Positions 16,972 through 25,907 of a DNA stretch of 64,000 nucleotides are shown here, in pieces. Source of the stretch: Ancylobacter koreensis (GTDB lineage Bacteria > Pseudomonadota > Alphaproteobacteria > Rhizobiales > Xanthobacteraceae); the NCBI RefSeq assembly GCF_023016525.1, contig NZ_JALKCG010000002.1:1-64000 (forward strand). Direction: 5' to 3'. Both the position numbers and the translations under genes were made by a program. Below the pieces are notes generated by a model. It did not search any database, was not told the origin of the DNA, and saw only the letters and a program-made list of their open reading frames with translations. Within the stretch, counting starts at the first letter, position 1; each line of letters begins with the position of its first letter.

Positions 16972-19900
16972 ATGAACGACCGGCCGGGCGCGGCGCATCC
17001 GCTCACCGAGGCGCAGTCGGGCCTGTGGTACGCGCAGCGGCTCGACCCCGCCAATCCGCTGTTCAACACCGGGCAATATATCGAGTTGGCCGGCCCGCTC
17101 GACCGCGCGGTCTTCGAGACCGCGCTGGCGCAGGCGGTGGCGGAAGCTGAGGCGCTGGCGCTGCGCATGGTCGACGCTCCCGCCGGGCCGATGCAGATTG
17201 TCGATCCCGCCCGCCGCCCGGCGCTGGAGGTGATCGACGTCTCGCAGGCGCCCGACCCGCTCGCCGCCGCCAAGGCCGACATCGCCCGCGACATGGCGGG
17301 GCCTGTCGACCCGGCGCGCGACCCGCTGGCCGCCGAGCGGCTCTTCGTGCTCGGCCCCGAGCGCCATGTCTGGCAGCAGCGAATCCATCACCTCGCCATC
17401 GACGGCTACGGGATGATCCTGCTCACCCAGCGTGTCGCCGAGCTTTACAATGCGCGCCGCCGCGGCAGCGAGGCGGGGGCAAAGCTTCCCGGCCTTGCCA
17501 TCGCGCTCGATGAGGATGCCGCCTATCGCGCCTCCGAAAAGCGGGAGAAGGACGGCGCCTATTGGCGCGAGCTGTTCGCCGACCGGCCGGAGGCGGCCAG
17601 CCTCGCGCCCGGAATGCCGACCAGCGCGCCGCGCTTCCACCGCAGGGCGGTCGAGATCGACGGCGCCGCCTTCGCCCGGCTGCGGGAGGCGGGCGAGCGC
17701 ACCGCCGTGCCGTGGCCGGATGTCGTCACCGCGTTGACGGCCGCCTATGTGCGTCGCCACACCGGCACGGCCGAAGCGATTGTCGGCGTGCCCTTCATGG
17801 CGCGGCTGGGCAGCGCAGCGGCGCGGGTGCCGGCCATGCTGATGAACGTGCTGCCGCTGCGCGTGACGCCGGACGAGGCGGCGCCGCTCGACGACGTCCT
17901 CGGCACGGTGGCGAAGAGCCTGACGCGCGCCCGCCGGCACGGGCGCTACCGCTCCGAGCAGCTGCGCCGCGACCTGCGCCTCGTCGGCGGCCAGCGCCGG
18001 CTGCACGGCCCGCTGATCAATCTGCTGCCCTTCGACGAGACGCCGCGCTTCGACGGGCTGGCGTGCCGGCTGGAGGTGCTCTCCACCGGCCCGGTGGAGG
18101 ACATCACCTTCACCTTCCGCCTGCACGGCACGGAGGGGCTGCGCCTTGAGGTCGACGCCAACCCGGAGCTGTACGACGCCGGCACGGTGGAGGCGCATGC
18201 GGCGCGGCTGAAGCACTTCATCGAGGCGGCGAGCGCGGCCGCAACGCTCGCCGAGGTGCCCACCGCCACCCCCGCTGAGGCGCACCGGCACCTCTTCGCG
18301 CTCAACGCCACCGACCATGACGTGCCCGACACCACGCTCGCCGCGCTGATCGAGGCCCAGATGCGCGCGACGCCCGATGCGCCGGCGCTGCGTTTCGATG
18401 GGCGTACGCTGGACTACGCCACGCTCGATGCCCGCAGCGCGGCGCTGGCGGGTGCGCTGGCGGCGCGCGGCGTCGGTCCGGGCAGCCTCGTCGCGGTGGC
18501 GCTGCCGCGCTCCCTCGAACTGGTGATCGCTCTCGTCGCCATCCTGCGGGCTGGCGCGGCCTATCTGCCGCTCGACCTCGCCCAGCCCGACGCGCGGCTT
18601 GCCCGCATAATCGGCTCGGCGAAGCCCCGGCTGGTGCTGGCGCAGGCGGATGCCGAAGAACGGTTTGCCGGCGAATATAAGATTTTTCCTCCTGAAAAAT
18701 GGCCAGCGGTGCTGGCCGATCGGGTGCCCCCCGGACCGGCGCCGGGCGACGCCGCCTATGTGATCTACACCTCCGGTTCGACGGGCGAGCCGAAGGGCGT
18801 CGTCGTCGAGCACCGCGCCATCGTCAACCGCCTGCTCTGGATGCGCGAGCATTACGGATTTACCGCCGCCGACCGTATCCTGCAGAAGACGCCGGCGACC
18901 TTCGACGTCTCGGTGTGGGAGTTCTTCCTGCCCTTTCTCGCCGGCGCCTGCCTCGTCGTCGCGCCGCCCGAGGCGCATCGCGATCCCGTCGCGCTGGCGC
19001 GGATCATCCGCGAGGAAAAAATCACCACGGCGCATTTCGTGCCCTCCATGCTCGCCGCCTTCCTCGCCGAGCCGCACGCGCAGGGTCTGTCGCTGGCCCG
19101 CGTCTTCTGCTCCGGCGAGGAGCTGCCGGCGGACCTGCGCGACCGCTTCCACCGCACCGTCCAGGCCGAGTTGCACAATCTCTACGGGCCGACCGAGGCG
19201 GCGGTGGATGTGAGCTACTGGCCGGCCGGGGCCGACGACCGCTCGCGCCCGGTGCCGATCGGCTTTCCCGTGTGGAACACGCGGCTCTACGTGCTGGACG
19301 AGGCCGGCCGGCCGCAGCCGCCCGGCGTGCCGGGCCATCTCTCTCTCGGCGGCGTGCAGCTCGCGCGCGGCTATCTCGGCCGCGACGACCTGACCGCCGA
19401 GCGCTTCCGGCCCGATCCGTTCCGGCCCGGTGCGCGCCTCTACGCCACCGGCGACCTCGCTTTGTGGCGGCCGGACGGGGCAGTGGTGTTCCTCGGCCGC
19501 TCCGACCATCAGGTGAAGATACGCGGTCTGCGGATCGAGCTCGGCGAGATCGAGGCGGCGGTGATGGCCTCCGGCCTCGTCCGGCAGGCCGACATTCTCG
19601 CGCGCGAGGATCGCGGCACCACGCGCATCGTCGCCTATGTCGTGCCCGAGCCCGGCGCGGACCTCGCCGGGCTGAAGGGCTTTCTCGCCACGCGGCTGCC
19701 GGACTACATGGTGCCGGCCGCCTTCGTCGCGCTCGACGCGCTGCCGGTGAACGCCAATGGCAAGCTGGACCGCGGCGCTCTGCCGGCGCCGGATTTCGCC
19801 GGCTCCGGCGCGCGCGCGCCCGAAACGCCGAGCGAGGTTCGCGTCGCCGCCCTGTTCGCCGAATTGCTGCGGACGGAGGCGCCGGTCTCCGCCGAGGACG

Positions 19901-20889
19901 ATTTCTTCACGCTGGGCGGCGATTCGCTGCTGGCGGTGGCGCTGCTGCTGCGCGTGCGCGAAGCCTTCGGGCGCGATCCCGGCCTCGGCGCGCTGTTCGC
20001 CCAGCCGACGGTCGCGGGCCTTGCGTGCCTGCTCGACGGGGATGAGGGCGTGACCGATGCCGGGCTGACACCGCTGGTCACGCTGGTGGAGGGCGATCCC
20101 GCTCTGCCGCCGCTCTTCGCCATCCACCCCGCCGGGGGCATCGCCTGGTGCTATGGAAGGCTGGCGCGCGCGCTTGAACCCCGCCGCACTGTCTACGGCG
20201 TGCAGGCGCCCGCGCTCGCCCCCGGCGTGGCGACGCCCGAGAGCCTGGAGGCGCTGGCCGCCGATTATGTCGAACGCCTCCGTGCCGTGCGGCCGGAGGG
20301 ACCTTATCACCTTGTCGGCTGGTCGGTCGGCGGCATCGTCGCGCAGGCCATGGCGGTACGGCTGCGCGCGCTGGGTCTCGACGTCGGCGTGGTGGCGATG
20401 CTCGATTCCTACCCGGCCGACTGCTGGCGCGCCGAGCCGGAGCCGGACGAGGGCGCCGCGCTGAAGGCACTGGTCGCGCTGGCCGGTCACGACCCCGACC
20501 GGCTTCCCGCGCTGGCGCTCAACCGCGCCTCGGTGCTCGCCTTCCTGCGCGCCTCGGACAGCCCGCTCGGCATGCTGCCGGATGCGGTGCTGGACGGCGT
20601 GGCGCGCGTGGTGGCGTCGAACAGCGCGCTGGTGCGCGGCCATTATCATCGCCGCTACGAGGGCGAGGTGCTGCACTTCCGGGCGGCGCTGGACCACAAG
20701 GAGCGCGATCTCTCGCCTTCCCTGTGGGCGGAACACGTGGCGGATATCCGCGTGATCGACATTCCCGCGCTGCATGCCCATCTCACCGGCCCGGAGGCGA
20801 CCGCTCTCGTCGCGCCCGTGCTGGCGCGGGCGCTGGCGGAGCGCGAGACGAACATCAGGGAGACGACGGCATGCGCGACAGCGGTCTGA
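16972..20889 (+). CDS. entF: EntF-like non-ribosomal peptide synthetase (C-A-T-TE)
   Basis: A 1305-residue module. The condensation domain (about 8-430) has HHLAIDG at 138-144. The adenylation domain (about 450-960) has YTSGSTGEPKG near 600, YGPTEAAVD and the GRSDHQVKIRG hinge. Reading the ten specificity positions by comparison with E. coli EntF gives D-V-W-H-F-S-L-V-D-K, the serine code. The carrier serine is in LGGDSLLAV (about 984), and the thioesterase has GWSVGG with the nucleophile near 1118 and a late ALHAHL histidine. This predicts condensation of DHB with Ser and cyclisation to an enterobactin-like trilactone. The end overlaps entA by 19 bases. No epimerisation domain is present. 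The product is inferred, not shown. Confidence 0.93.
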   Translation: MNDRPGAAHPLTEAQSGLWYAQRLDPANPLFNTGQYIELAGPLDRAVFETALAQAVAEAEALALRMVDAPAGPMQIVDPARRPALEVIDVSQAPDPLAAAKADIARDMAGPVDPARDPLAAERLFVLGPERHVWQQRIHHLAIDGYGMILLTQRVAELYNARRRGSEAGAKLPGLAIALDEDAAYRASEKREKDGAYWRELFADRPEAASLAPGMPTSAPRFHRRAVEIDGAAFARLREAGERTAVPWPDVVTALTAAYVRRHTGTAEAIVGVPFMARLGSAAARVPAMLMNVLPLRVTPDEAAPLDDVLGTVAKSLTRARRHGRYRSEQLRRDLRLVGGQRRLHGPLINLLPFDETPRFDGLACRLEVLSTGPVEDITFTFRLHGTEGLRLEVDANPELYDAGTVEAHAARLKHFIEAASAAATLAEVPTATPAEAHRHLFALNATDHDVPDTTLAALIEAQMRATPDAPALRFDGRTLDYATLDARSAALAGALAARGVGPGSLVAVALPRSLELVIALVAILRAGAAYLPLDLAQPDARLARIIGSAKPRLVLAQADAEERFAGEYKIFPPEKWPAVLADRVPPGPAPGDAAYVIYTSGSTGEPKGVVVEHRAIVNRLLWMREHYGFTAADRILQKTPATFDVSVWEFFLPFLAGACLVVAPPEAHRDPVALARIIREEKITTAHFVPSMLAAFLAEPHAQGLSLARVFCSGEELPADLRDRFHRTVQAELHNLYGPTEAAVDVSYWPAGADDRSRPVPIGFPVWNTRLYVLDEAGRPQPPGVPGHLSLGGVQLARGYLGRDDLTAERFRPDPFRPGARLYATGDLALWRPDGAVVFLGRSDHQVKIRGLRIELGEIEAAVMASGLVRQADILAREDRGTTRIVAYVVPEPGADLAGLKGFLATRLPDYMVPAAFVALDALPVNANGKLDRGALPAPDFAGSGARAPETPSEVRVAALFAELLRTEAPVSAEDDFFTLGGDSLLAVALLLRVREAFGRDPGLGALFAQPTVAGLACLLDGDEGVTDAGLTPLVTLVEGDPALPPLFAIHPAGGIAWCYGRLARALEPRRTVYGVQAPALAPGVATPESLEALAADYVERLRAVRPEGPYHLVGWSVGGIVAQAMAVRLRALGLDVGVVAMLDSYPADCWRAEPEPDEGAALKALVALAGHDPDRLPALALNRASVLAFLRASDSPLGMLPDAVLDGVARVVASNSALVRGHYHRRYEGEVLHFRAALDHKERDLSPSLWAEHVADIRVIDIPALHAHLTGPEATALVAPVLARALAERETNIRETTACATAV

Positions 20890-21641
20890 GCGGGCGGCTC
20901 GCCCTTGTCACCGGCGCGGCCGGTGGCATCGGCACGGCGGTGGTGCGGGTGCTTCTCGACGAAGGCGCCCGCGTGGTGGCGACCGACCGCGACACGGCCG
21001 GCCTCACCGCGCTGGCGGACCTACCGGGCGTGACGACGGCGCCGCTCGACGTGCGCTCCAGCGAACAGGTCGACGCCCTCGTCGCCCGCATCGAGCGCGA
21101 GAGCGGCCCCATCGACCTGCTGGCCCATGTCGCCGGGGTGCTTTCCTACGAGCCGGTGGTGAGCCTGTCCGATGCCGAATGGGAGCGGGTGCTCGACATC
21201 AATGTCGGCGGCGTCTTCCGCGTCTGCCGGGCGGTGGCGCGGGTGATGCAGGAGCGCAAGCGCGGCGCCATCGTCACCGTGTCGTCGAACGCCGCCGGCA
21301 TTCCCCGCCACGCCATGGCGGCCTATGCCGCCTCCAAGGCGGCGGCGACCATGTTCACCCGCTGCCTCGGGCTGGAGCTGGCGCCGCACGGCATACGCTG
21401 CAACATCGTGGCGCCCGGCTCGACGCTGACGCCGATGCAGACCGGCATGTGGGCGGATGCGGGCGGCGCGGCGCGGGTGATCGCCGGCTCGCCGGAGACC
21501 TTCAAGTCCGGCATCCCGCTGGGCAAGCTGGCGACGCCAGAGGATGTGGCGGAGGCGGTCGCCTTCCTGCTGTCGGAGCGCGCCAGCCACATCACCATGG
21601 CCGATCTCTATGTCGACGGCGGCGCGACCTTGAGGGGGTGA
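20871..21641 (+). CDS. entA: 2,3-dihydro-2,3-dihydroxybenzoate dehydrogenase (EntA)
   Basis: A 256-residue short-chain dehydrogenase that oxidises dihydro-DHB to 2,3-dihydroxybenzoate with NAD. Features are the cofactor motif [12 protein letters not shown] near residue 16, [11 protein letters not shown] near 85, the catalytic Ser in [24 protein letters not shown] with the Y-x3-K pair near 148-152, and the C-terminal [20 protein letters not shown] at 20871 lies inside the 3' end of the NRPS gene with GGGAG upstream, so the two are coupled. It is the last gene of the biosynthetic operon and converges with the ABC ATPase gene, only 10 bases away. Confidence 0.92.
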   Translation: MRDSGLSGRLALVTGAAGGIGTAVVRVLLDEGARVVATDRDTAGLTALADLPGVTTAPLDVRSSEQVDALVARIERESGPIDLLAHVAGVLSYEPVVSLSDAEWERVLDINVGGVFRVCRAVARVMQERKRGAIVTVSSNAAGIPRHAMAAYAASKAAATMFTRCLGLELAPHGIRCNIVAPGSTLTPMQTGMWADAGGAARVIAGSPETFKSGIPLGKLATPEDVAEAVAFLLSERASHITMADLYVDGGATLRG

Positions 21642-21651
21642 CGTCGTCGCC

Positions 21652-22449
21652 TCACACCGCGCGATCCACGATCACCTGCAGGAAGCCGCGCGAGCAGGCC
21701 TCCACCCGGGCCTCCACTCGGTAGACGCGCGCCAGCATCTGCGGCGTGATGGCCTCGTGCGGCGTGCCGTCGGCGGCGATGGCGCCGTTCTCCAGCACGA
21801 CGATGCGGCGCGCATAGCGGGCGGCCTGCGCGATGTCGTGCAGCACGATGACGACGATGATGGCGCGCTCGCGCGCCAGCTCCTCGACAAGCTGCATGAC
21901 GCGGAGCTGGTGGTGGATATCGAGCGCGCTGGTCGGCTCGTCGAGCAGCAGCACGGTCGGCTCGCGCACGATGGACTGGGCGAGGCTGGCGAGCTGGCGC
22001 TGGCCGCCGGAAAGCTCGTCGAGCCCGCGCAGGGCAAGGTCGGCGATGCCCAGGCGCTCCAGCGCGGCGAGGGCGCGGGCATGCGCCTCGGGCGTGGAGA
22101 TCGTCTCGTCCCGCGCCGACATCAGCGCCGAGAGCGTCGCCTCGAACACAGTCAGCGCCACGCGCTGGGGCAGGGCCTGCGGCATGTAGGTGACGAAGCG
22201 GGCGTGGCCGGCAACCGAGAGCCCGGTCAGCTCGGTGCCGTCGAGGCGGATCGAGCCCTTCGCGGGCACGAGGCCGGCGAGCGCGCGCAGCAGCGTCGTC
22301 TTGCCCGCCGCATTGGGGCCGATCAGCGCGGTGACGCCGCCGCCCTCGATGGCGGGGAGGCTCAGCCCGTCGAGGATGCGGCGCTTGCCGTAGCCGGCCG
22401 ACAGGGCGTCGATGACGAGGCGGGGAGCCGCAAGCGGGTTCGGCGCCAT
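21652..22449 (-). CDS. Fe-siderophore ABC transporter ATP-binding protein (FepC/FhuC-like)
   Basis: A 265-residue ABC ATPase. Walker A is GPNAAGKTTLL near residue 45, the Q-loop is YMPQ near 95, the signature is LSGGQRQLASLAQS near 150, Walker B is VLLLDEPTSALD near 172, and the switch histidine is in IVVIVLHDIAQAARYA. The C-terminal GTPHEAITPQMLARVYRVEA is typical of Fe(III)-siderophore and cobalamin importers. The start ATG overlaps the permease stop by one base in a TGATG-type junction. It would power uptake of the ferric siderophore with the permease upstream and the binding protein at 10822-11919. Confidence 0.92.
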   Translation of the reverse strand: MAPNPLAAPRLVIDALSAGYGKRRILDGLSLPAIEGGGVTALIGPNAAGKTTLLRALAGLVPAKGSIRLDGTELTGLSVAGHARFVTYMPQALPQRVALTVFEATLSALMSARDETISTPEAHARALAALERLGIADLALRGLDELSGGQRQLASLAQSIVREPTVLLLDEPTSALDIHHQLRVMQLVEELARERAIIVVIVLHDIAQAARYARRIVVLENGAIAADGTPHEAITPQMLARVYRVEARVEACSRGFLQVIVDRAV

Positions 22450-23615
22450 CACAGCCGCTCCCGCCGCGAGAACACCAGCGCCATGAAGAAGGGCACGCCG
22501 ATCAGCGCGGTGACGATGCCCACCGGCAGCAGCGCGCCGGGCACCAGCGTCTTGGAGGCGACGGAGGCGAGCGACATGATCGCCGCCCCCGCCAGCATGG
22601 AGGCCGGCAGGAAGAAGCGGTGGTCTTCGCCGACCAGCAGCCGGGCGATGTGCGGCGCCACGAGCCCGATGAAGCCGATGGTGCCGACGAAGGCGACCGA
22701 GGTCGCCGCCAGCAAGCTCACCCGCAGCAGCGAGAAGAAGCGCAGCCGTGCGACCGAGATGCCGAAGGAGCGCGCCCGGTCCTCGCCGAGCCGCAGCGCC
22801 GTCATCCGCCAGGAGGCGCGCAGCGCAAAGGGCGCCACCGCCAGCAGCATGATGCCCAGCACGCCGAGCTTGGGCCAGGTGGCGCGCGAGAGGCTGCCCA
22901 TGCTCCAGAAAACGAGCTGCTGCAGCGCCTCTTGGCTGGCGACGAACTGCACCAGCGCCACCAGCGCGTTGAAGGTGAACACCAGCGCGATGCCGAACAG
23001 CACCAGCGTCTCCACCCCGGTGCCGCGCAGCCCGGCGAGCGCTTGCAGCAGCAGCACCGAGCCGAAGGCGAAGAGGAAGGCGAAGGCCGGCAGGTTCCAG
23101 TCGGCCGGCAGCAGCGGCAGGCTGACCCCCAGCACCAGCGCCAGCGCCGCGCCGAAGGAGGCGGCGGAGGAGACGCCGAGCGTGAAGGGGCTGGCCAGCG
23201 GGTTGTTGAGGATGGTCTGCATTTCCGCCCCCGCCAGCGCCAGCGCGGCGCCGACCAGCACCGCCATCAGCGCATAGGGGAGACGCACTTCCCAGATAAT
23301 GACGCGTGCGGGGGCGTCGAGCGCGGCAGGGTCGAGAAGGCCGATCACGACAGTATGCACGGACAGGTTGGACGGGCCGGTGGCGATGTCGAGCACCAGC
23401 GCCACCAGCATCAGTGCGCCAAGCCCTCCGAGGATGGCGAGCCGCCGCCGCACGAGGCGCGCATAGGCGGCCAGATGTGCGTGGCGCGCGGCATCCGGCT
23501 CGCCCGCGCCGGGCGGCGCTGTCTGCTCGGCTCTGGCGGAAGGCTGGCTCAATCCTGTCTCCGGCGGCCGCTGCGGGCACCGGGCGGTTCTGCATGAGCC
23601 TTCGGGGGCGGTCAA
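22449..23615 (-). CDS. Fe-siderophore ABC transporter permease (FecCD/BtuC family)
   Basis: An inner-membrane permease of up to 388 residues with about ten hydrophobic helices. The FecCD signature is present as RLPYALMAVLVGAALALAG, the ILNNPLASPFTLGVSSAASFGAA segment is split over two helices, and TIGFIGLVAPHIARLLVGEDH is the ATPase-coupling helix near residue 300. The start is uncertain: a TTG at 23615 gives a long hydrophilic leader of about 60 residues before the first helix, and no ATG precedes that helix. Only one permease gene is present, so it should act as a homodimer like BtuC and unlike FepD/FepG. It is divergent from the esterase. Confidence 0.88.
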   Translation of the reverse strand: MTAPEGSCRTARCPQRPPETGLSQPSARAEQTAPPGAGEPDAARHAHLAAYARLVRRRLAILGGLGALMLVALVLDIATGPSNLSVHTVVIGLLDPAALDAPARVIIWEVRLPYALMAVLVGAALALAGAEMQTILNNPLASPFTLGVSSAASFGAALALVLGVSLPLLPADWNLPAFAFLFAFGSVLLLQALAGLRGTGVETLVLFGIALVFTFNALVALVQFVASQEALQQLVFWSMGSLSRATWPKLGVLGIMLLAVAPFALRASWRMTALRLGEDRARSFGISVARLRFFSLLRVSLLAATSVAFVGTIGFIGLVAPHIARLLVGEDHRFFLPASMLAGAAIMSLASVASKTLVPGALLPVGIVTALIGVPFFMALVFSRRERL

Positions 23616-23629
23616 GTTCCTGCTGCGGA

Positions 23630-23654
23630 AAGGAAATTCCTTGGAATGGTTCCA
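23630..23654. promoter_or_regulatory. Alternating GGAA/TTCC inverted repeats between divergent iron-uptake genes
   Basis: AAGGAA-A-TTCCTT (23630-23642) is a perfect 6-1-6 inverted repeat, directly followed by TGGAA-TGG-TTCCA (23642-23654), a 5-3-5 repeat. They lie between the permease and esterase genes, where an iron-responsive regulator would be expected to bind. No known consensus is matched exactly. Confidence 0.35.
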
Positions 23655-23725
23655 TTCTCGACGCGTCGGCTTGCGCGACCGCGCGCTTGCGCTAGAGCTT
23701 GGCCCGCGCCCCGTCCCCTAGCCCC

Positions 23726-24577
23726 ATGTGGCGAACGCCGATGAATCCCGTCACCGTGCCCGACGCCGAATGGTTCGATCTCGCGCCCGAGGGCGGCGAA
23801 GGCGCGCGGCCGTGGCGCATCTTCCTCGCCCGCCCGCCGGGCGAGGCGCCGGCGGCGGGCTTTCCGGCGGTCTTCGTGCTCGACGCCAATGCGGGCTTCG
23901 CCACCTTCGCCGAGGTGATGCGGCGCGGCGCCGTGCGCCCGGCAGCGACGGGCATCGCGCCGACCGCCATCGTCGGCATCGGCTACCCCGAGGGCGACGA
24001 CCACCGGGTGCGACGAACCTTCGACTACACCGCCGGCCCCGGCGCGGAGGCGGCCCGCACCGGACAGGCGCGCGCGACCGGCGGGCGCGACGCCTTCCTC
24101 GCCTTCATCGAGCGCACGTTGAAGCCGCGCATTGCCGGAATGCTGCCGCTCGATCCGGCGCGTCAGGCGCTGTTCGGCCATTCGCTGGCCGGCTGGCTGG
24201 TGCTCGATGCGGCGTTGCGCGGGGGCGCGGGCTTCCGCTCGCATGTCGCGGTGAGCCCGTCGGTCTGGTGGGACGAGGCGCGGCTGGTCGACGGGCTGGC
24301 GCTCGCTCGGGGGCGGCCGGTGCGCCTGTCGATCCTCGTCGGCGAGTGGGAGCAGGCGCTGGCGCCCTGGCAGGCATCGCGGCCGGAGGCGGCCGAGATG
24401 GCGGCCCGCCGCGCGCGCCGCGCCATGGTCGACGGCGCCCGCGACTTCGCCGCCCGCGCGGCGCACGAACTGGGGCCGCAGGCGCGGGTCGCGTTCGAGC
24501 TGATGGCCGGCGAGGACCACGCCTCGATCCTGCCGGCGGCGATGGCGCGGGCGCTGCGCTTCGCGCTGGCCGAGTGA
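23726..24577 (+). CDS. IroE/Fes-like siderophore esterase (alpha/beta hydrolase)
   Basis: A 283-residue serine hydrolase of the esterase-D-like family that includes IroE, BesA and Fes. The nucleophile elbow is GHSLAGWL near residue 155, followed by the family mark VSPSVWWDEARLVDG, and a late catalytic histidine is in GEDHASILPAAM. No signal peptide is evident, so a cytoplasmic enzyme that opens the ester-linked trilactone to free iron is most likely. ATG at 23726 is used; ATG at 23741 is possible. Its position beside the siderophore permease supports this role over a general carboxylesterase. Confidence 0.85.
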   Translation: MWRTPMNPVTVPDAEWFDLAPEGGEGARPWRIFLARPPGEAPAAGFPAVFVLDANAGFATFAEVMRRGAVRPAATGIAPTAIVGIGYPEGDDHRVRRTFDYTAGPGAEAARTGQARATGGRDAFLAFIERTLKPRIAGMLPLDPARQALFGHSLAGWLVLDAALRGGAGFRSHVAVSPSVWWDEARLVDGLALARGRPVRLSILVGEWEQALAPWQASRPEAAEMAARRARRAMVDGARDFAARAAHELGPQARVAFELMAGEDHASILPAAMARALRFALAE

Positions 24578-24663
24578 GGCCCGCCTTTTCGGACGCGTGA
24601 CTTGCGCGGACAAGTGACTTGCGCCCGCACAGCCAGCGGCTAGTTGTAGCGCGATCCGACCGG

Positions 24664-25206
24664 ATGGGGCTTTTCATGACCGCTTCGCAGACCGCCGCCG
24701 CGCCGCTTTCCTCGCCTGCCGTGCGCAACCGCCAGATCACCGCGGGGCTCATCGTCGCGGTCATCGGCGCGGGCACGCTCGCGGGCGCCTGGTATTTCCA
24801 GCTCGTCGTCGGCCTCGCCCCGTGCCCGCTCTGTCTCGAACAGCGCATTCCCTATTACATCGGCGTGCCGCTGGCGCTCGTCGGTGCGCTGCTGGCGCTC
24901 GTCCGCCGTCCGGGACAGGCGCGTATCGCCATCGTGCTGGCGGCGATGCTGATGGCGCTTGGCACCTTCCTCGCGGTCTATCACGCCGGTATCGAATGGG
25001 GCTTGTGGGCCGGGCCGACCGCCTGTTCGGGGGCCGGGGCGGGGATGGAGAACGGCAACATTCTCGGCCAGCTCCAGCAGGCGCGCGTCGTGCGCTGCGA
25101 CGAGGCGCCGTGGCGGCTGCTCGGCCTGTCGCTGGCCGGCTACAACGCCTTCATCGCCGCCGCGCTGACCGTGGTCGCCATGTGGGGCGCGTCCGCCCGC
25201 AACTAA
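24664..25206 (+). CDS. DsbB family disulfide bond formation protein
   Basis: A 180-residue inner-membrane protein with four hydrophobic helices, expected to reoxidise a periplasmic DsbA and pass electrons to quinone. The first redox pair is CPLC in GLAPCPLCLEQRIPYYIG (about residues 57-60). The second periplasmic loop holds a spaced Cys pair (TACSG and VRCDE, about 120 and 142). All four expected cysteines are therefore present. A second, decayed dsbB-type gene is found at 37971-38562. ATG at 24664 is used; ATG at 24676 is an alternative. Confidence 0.88.
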   Translation: MGLFMTASQTAAAPLSSPAVRNRQITAGLIVAVIGAGTLAGAWYFQLVVGLAPCPLCLEQRIPYYIGVPLALVGALLALVRRPGQARIAIVLAAMLMALGTFLAVYHAGIEWGLWAGPTACSGAGAGMENGNILGQLQQARVVRCDEAPWRLLGLSLAGYNAFIAAALTVVAMWGASARN

Positions 25207-25224
25207 GGCGCCGCGCGCAGGCGC

Positions 25225-25782
25225 TCAGGGATCGAGCTCGGTGTCCCAGTAGAGATAGTCGACCCAGCTGTCGTGCAGGTAGTTGGGCGGGAAGTGCCGG
25301 CCGTTCTGGTGCAGGTCGAACACCGAGGGCTGGAAGGGGCGCTGGCGCGGGATCATGTGCGCCTCGACCGGCATCATGCTGCCCTTGCGCAGGTTGCAGG
25401 GCGAGCAGGCGGCGACGACGTTCTCCCAGGTGGTCTGGCCGCCGCGCGAGCGCGGGATCACGTGGTCGAAGGTGAGGTCGTCGCGCGATTCGCAGTACTG
25501 GCAGGAGAAGCGGTCGCGCAGGAACACGTTGAAGCGGGTGAAGGCGGGCTGGCGCGACGGGCGGATGAAGGCCTTGAGCGAGACGACGCTCGGCAGGCGC
25601 ATCTGGAAGGTCGCGCTGGAAACCTGCCGCTCGTAATACTCGACAATGTTCACCCGGTCGAGGAACACTGCCTTTATCGCGTCCTGCCAGGACCAGACCG
25701 ACAGCGGGTAATAGCTCAGCGGCCGGTAATCGGCGTTGAGCACGAGGGCAGGCCAGGCACCCGGAGACAAAGTCGCCGTCAA
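25225..25782 (-). CDS. HNH endonuclease domain protein
   Basis: A 185-residue protein. The HNH nuclease fold occupies about residues 90-140: a CQYC knuckle, DDLTFDHVIPRSRGG with the catalytic DH, WENVVAACSPCNLRKG with the Asn and second zinc knuckle. The flanking VLNADYRPLSYYPLSVWSWQDAIKAV is the conserved N-terminal part of a family widespread in alphaproteobacteria and not obviously linked to restriction or phages. The start is TTG at 25782 with AGGGAG six bases upstream. Its cellular role is unknown. Confidence 0.85.
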   Translation of the reverse strand: MTATLSPGAWPALVLNADYRPLSYYPLSVWSWQDAIKAVFLDRVNIVEYYERQVSSATFQMRLPSVVSLKAFIRPSRQPAFTRFNVFLRDRFSCQYCESRDDLTFDHVIPRSRGGQTTWENVVAACSPCNLRKGSMMPVEAHMIPRQRPFQPSVFDLHQNGRHFPPNYLHDSWVDYLYWDTELDP

Positions 25783-25907
25783 CGCTCGCTCCCTGCTTGA
25801 AGCGCCGTCACGGCTGAATCGGCGCCGCGCGACGCACGGCGATACTCTATATGTAGCGTGTCAATCTTGTGAAGCGGCTGTATGCGCGGGGCCGGCTTGC
25901 GCCGCCT

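Noticed and set aside
16792-20781. A very long open frame on the minus strand opposite the NRPS
   Set aside because: It mirrors the codon bias of the NRPS gene in a high-GC genome, is rich in Arg/His/Gly/Ala and has no domain similarity.
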